A stretch of 64,000 nt of DNA from NCBI RefSeq assembly GCF_021347895.1, contig NC_067113.1:43997474-44061473 (forward strand), read 5' to 3'. Below the pieces are notes generated by a model. The model saw nothing but the letters and a program-made list of their open reading frames with translations. It was not told the DNA's origin and made no database searches. Both the position numbers and the translations under genes were made by a program. Positions 62,023 through 64,000 of this stretch are shown here, piece after piece (position 1 is the first letter of the stretch; each line of letters starts with the position of its first letter). Source of the DNA: Acanthochromis polyacanthus. Taxonomy: Eukaryota; Chordata; Actinopteri; Pomacentridae.

Positions 62023-62571
62023 TACACCCCCTGTCAAAAGTTTTAGGACACTTTCTCATTCAAATAAAGTAAAACCTGTCCTACAACGTTTGACAGGGGG
62101 TGTATCTACCAAATTTGGTTCACATATGCAGCACATCAGGCTGAACAAAAAGTCAGTGACAGCCACATTCCAAACCCAACAGGAAGTGAGCTATTTTGCG
62201 TTGAATGTCAGATTTTGCCCATTTTTCATTTTTTTCTAGAGTGAACTCCTCCTAGGGGGAAACTCCAGTTCACCTCAAATTCAGCCAGTACATACAGGAG
62301 GCCTTAATGATCCAAAGTTATTAAAATCTTTTTCCAAAGTCAAAGGGCGTGTCCGTGGCGGCCTCTGGAATTTTGATCCTTCGCCATGAAATTTCAAATG
62401 CTGTGTAAATGCCCTGAACAGGCTCCAATCTGTCTGAAGCTTTACATGTATGATCAGAGTCCTGCCCTGATCACATCCATATGATGAAATACACCCCCTG
62501 TCACAAGTTGTAGGACAGGTTCTAATTTATTTGAATGAGACAGTGTCCTAAAACTTTTGACAGGGGGTGTA
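62023..62571. mobile_element. Composite element bounded by inverted 82-bp palindromes
   Basis: Two 82-bp units, 62023-62104 and 62490-62571, each start TACACCCCCTGTCA and end with its complement, so each folds as a hairpin. The second is the reverse complement of the first with five differences. TA lies at all four edges, as for Tc1/mariner-type MITEs. The 385-bp centre (GTCAGTGACAGCCACATTCC, GTGAACTCCTCCTAGGGGG) is itself a fish dispersed repeat. Either two MITEs landed in one older repeat, or the pair moves as a unit. Confidence 0.7.
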
Positions 62572-62579
62572 TAATCAGA

Positions 62580-63165
62580 TTTATAGTCTTTCTGTCAATA
62601 AGATTTAATGCAAATTCACAATTTTGCCACATAGTTCACTTTATTTTCTTATTTGCTTTTTCCATTCCCCTTCTGATAGTTTCCTGCTAGCTAAATATAA
62701 TTAATATAAACTCAAAAAAGACTCTTGAACTGAGGAAAACCAACTGAATATTCCGCCTTTGTCTTCCCGATAGATATATGTAAAAGAAAAAATCTGTGAG
62801 TAAATGTGCCAGAAAAATTATTTTAAAAATGGTGAAATTCTATGACATTCAAAACCTGTACAAACAAAACTTTTAGGTGATTTAAATACAAAAAATGTAA
62901 TACAAAGTTTATTATTTTATGGAGACAATTTGTGAAAGAATGAATTCATATTTGTAAAAATAATTTTTCATGTGGACTTTTTCGTTAGTTTTCTTGTGTT
63001 GTTTTTACAGTCAACATGCAAATGAATACCTTTTTTTTCCCTGTGATTTTACTCAATATTATAAGTGGTTATCTGTAATCTACCAGAGCTGTGAAAATCT
63101 GCAAAATGGACTTCTAAAAATAACAGTTTAAAAAAATTGATGTTTTTTAAAGTGTATTTTATGAC
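62580..63165. other. No gene recognised
   Basis: Very AT-rich noncoding DNA leading to the LTR-like block. Confidence 0.55.
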
Positions 63166-63170
63166 AAACG

Positions 63171-64000
63171 TGTCACGGCCCCTCCCTCTCCTGTGCTCTC
63201 TCTTACCTGATTACGAGCGGCTGTGGATGAGCGCAGCTGCTCGTAATCAGTCATCAGCGGCTCACAAAGCCAGACTCTCCCCACTGCTCTGCGCTGGGTC
63301 ATTGCCTGCAGTTCGCTCTGCCACAACGTCTCTGCCCGTCCTGGATTCCCCCGTCTGCTCCAGTCTTCCCCCGTCCTGGATTCCCCCGTCTGCTCCAGTC
63401 TTCCCCCGTCCTGGATTCCCCCGTCTGCTCCAGTCTTCCCCCGTTCTGCATTCCCCCGTCTGCTCCAGTCTTCCCCCGTCCTGGATTCCCCCGTCTGCTC
63501 CAGTCTTCCCCCGTTCTGCATTCCCCCGTCTGCTCCAGTCTTCCCCCGTCCTGGATTCCCCCGTCTGCTCCAGTCTTCCCCATCCTGGATTCCCCCGTCT
63601 GCTCCAGTCTTCCCCATCCTGGATTCCCCCGTCTGCTCCAGTCTTCCCCCGTTCTGCATTCCCCCGTCTGCTCCAGTCTTCCCCATCCTGGATTACCCCG
63701 TCTGCTCCAGTCTTCTCCCGTTCAGGATTCCCCTGTCTGCTATGGGCTCCCCCACCCTGCCGTCCCTGCCACGTCCCCGCCATCGGTCCCGGCTGCCCCG
63801 TTCTGCCCGGCCCCGCTCCTCTGCTCCTGCCTCGTCTTCCGACCCCTGGACTAAAAACGTGAGTCACCCCCCTGTTTTAGTTTAGCTAACACTCATCACG
63901 GCCGTCTGGTCTGTCGCCTTTAGTTTAGCTTTAACCCCCGTTCTGTTGATTTCTGTGCCTCCCGTGTGGAGTGTTTTCTGTTCTGTTCTTATATTAAATC
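63171..64000 (+). mobile_element. Probable LTR-retroelement terminal repeat, cut by the window edge
   Basis: Composition switches abruptly from AT-rich to GC-rich at TGTCACGGCCCCTCC, the start style of several fish Ty3/gypsy LTRs. A near-perfect hairpin (63207-63250, arms CTGATTACGAGC / GCTCGTAATCAG) follows, then a 35-bp minisatellite. The end of the block turns T-rich (TTTAGTTTAGCT, TTCTGTTCTGTTCTTATATT), as LTR 3' parts with polyadenylation signals do. The closing CA and any internal genes lie beyond the window. Assignment as an LTR is an inference. Confidence 0.4.
63343..63740 (+). repeat. 35-bp minisatellite, about 12 units
   Basis: Units start at 63343, 63378, 63413, 63448, 63483, 63518, 63553, 63587, 63621, 63656, 63690 and 63725. 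The period is 35 bp, with 34-bp variants where CCCCCGT is replaced by CCCCAT. Unit text is built on CCCCCGTCTGCTCCAGTCTT plus a GGATT or GCATT block. It contains no stop codon in several frames on either strand, which creates long false open frames (63137-63862 plus; 63159-63867 minus). Confidence 0.92.

Noticed and set aside
63137..63867. Open frames of 241 and 201 codons on opposite strands
   Set aside because: Produced by a stop-free 35-bp minisatellite. The same text appears shifted in several frames, there is no domain, and it lies in an LTR-like repeat.

Overview
The window looks like teleost fish nuclear DNA, probably from a percomorph. The background is AT-rich with few CpGs. It carries long CA/TG, TA and pyrimidine tracts and a dense layer of interspersed repeats typical of bony fish: Tc1/mariner, hAT, TTAA-flanked, PIF/Harbinger, L2-type LINE tails and SINE-like tails. 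I found no recognisable exon of a conserved host gene. It reads as a gene desert or part of a very large intron. The only full-length protein-coding gene is a Tc1-type transposase at 9544-10593 (minus). All other coding traces are broken relics or weak candidates.

0-9 kb: mostly unique noncoding DNA. There is a GC-richer block at 1.86-2.2 kb with divergent CTCF-like motifs, E-boxes and a CCAAT palindrome. A TTAAAGG-ended element lies at 4.8-5.6 kb. A hAT-like element at 7341-8350 has a perfect 8-bp target duplication and a 150-bp retroposon nested in it. 9.3-11 kb: a young Tc1 element. 12.6-30.4 kb: a BED-finger relic, three copies of a repeat with CTCTGCCAAGG-type ends, two TTAAAGG-type elements (one with a broken THAP finger), a TTAA/CCCTCTGAAC-type element, a (TG)72 tract beside a small inverted-repeat element, pyrimidine tracts and a hAT end.

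31-47 kb: a 1.5-kb TTAA element interrupted twice (a Tigger-like element and a retroposon tail), LTR and non-LTR reverse-transcriptase fossils, and three dead Tc1-like lineages. 47-56 kb: related MITEs, another TTAAAGG-type element and a Harbinger derivative (54480-55556) full of CGTA motifs. 56-64 kb: a 71-unit, 19-bp minisatellite between two old direct repeats, a possible exon at 61024-61149, a composite element bounded by inverted 82-bp palindromes, and a likely LTR at the right edge with a 35-bp minisatellite inside it.

No operon or pathway is present. The biology here is successive transposition. Several insertions can be ordered in time because one sits inside another. Target duplications were read directly at six places: TA, TAA, TTAA, TTAGTTAC, TAAATAC and TACAAAAT. 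Superfamily names rest on motif and target-duplication recognition, not on database searches.
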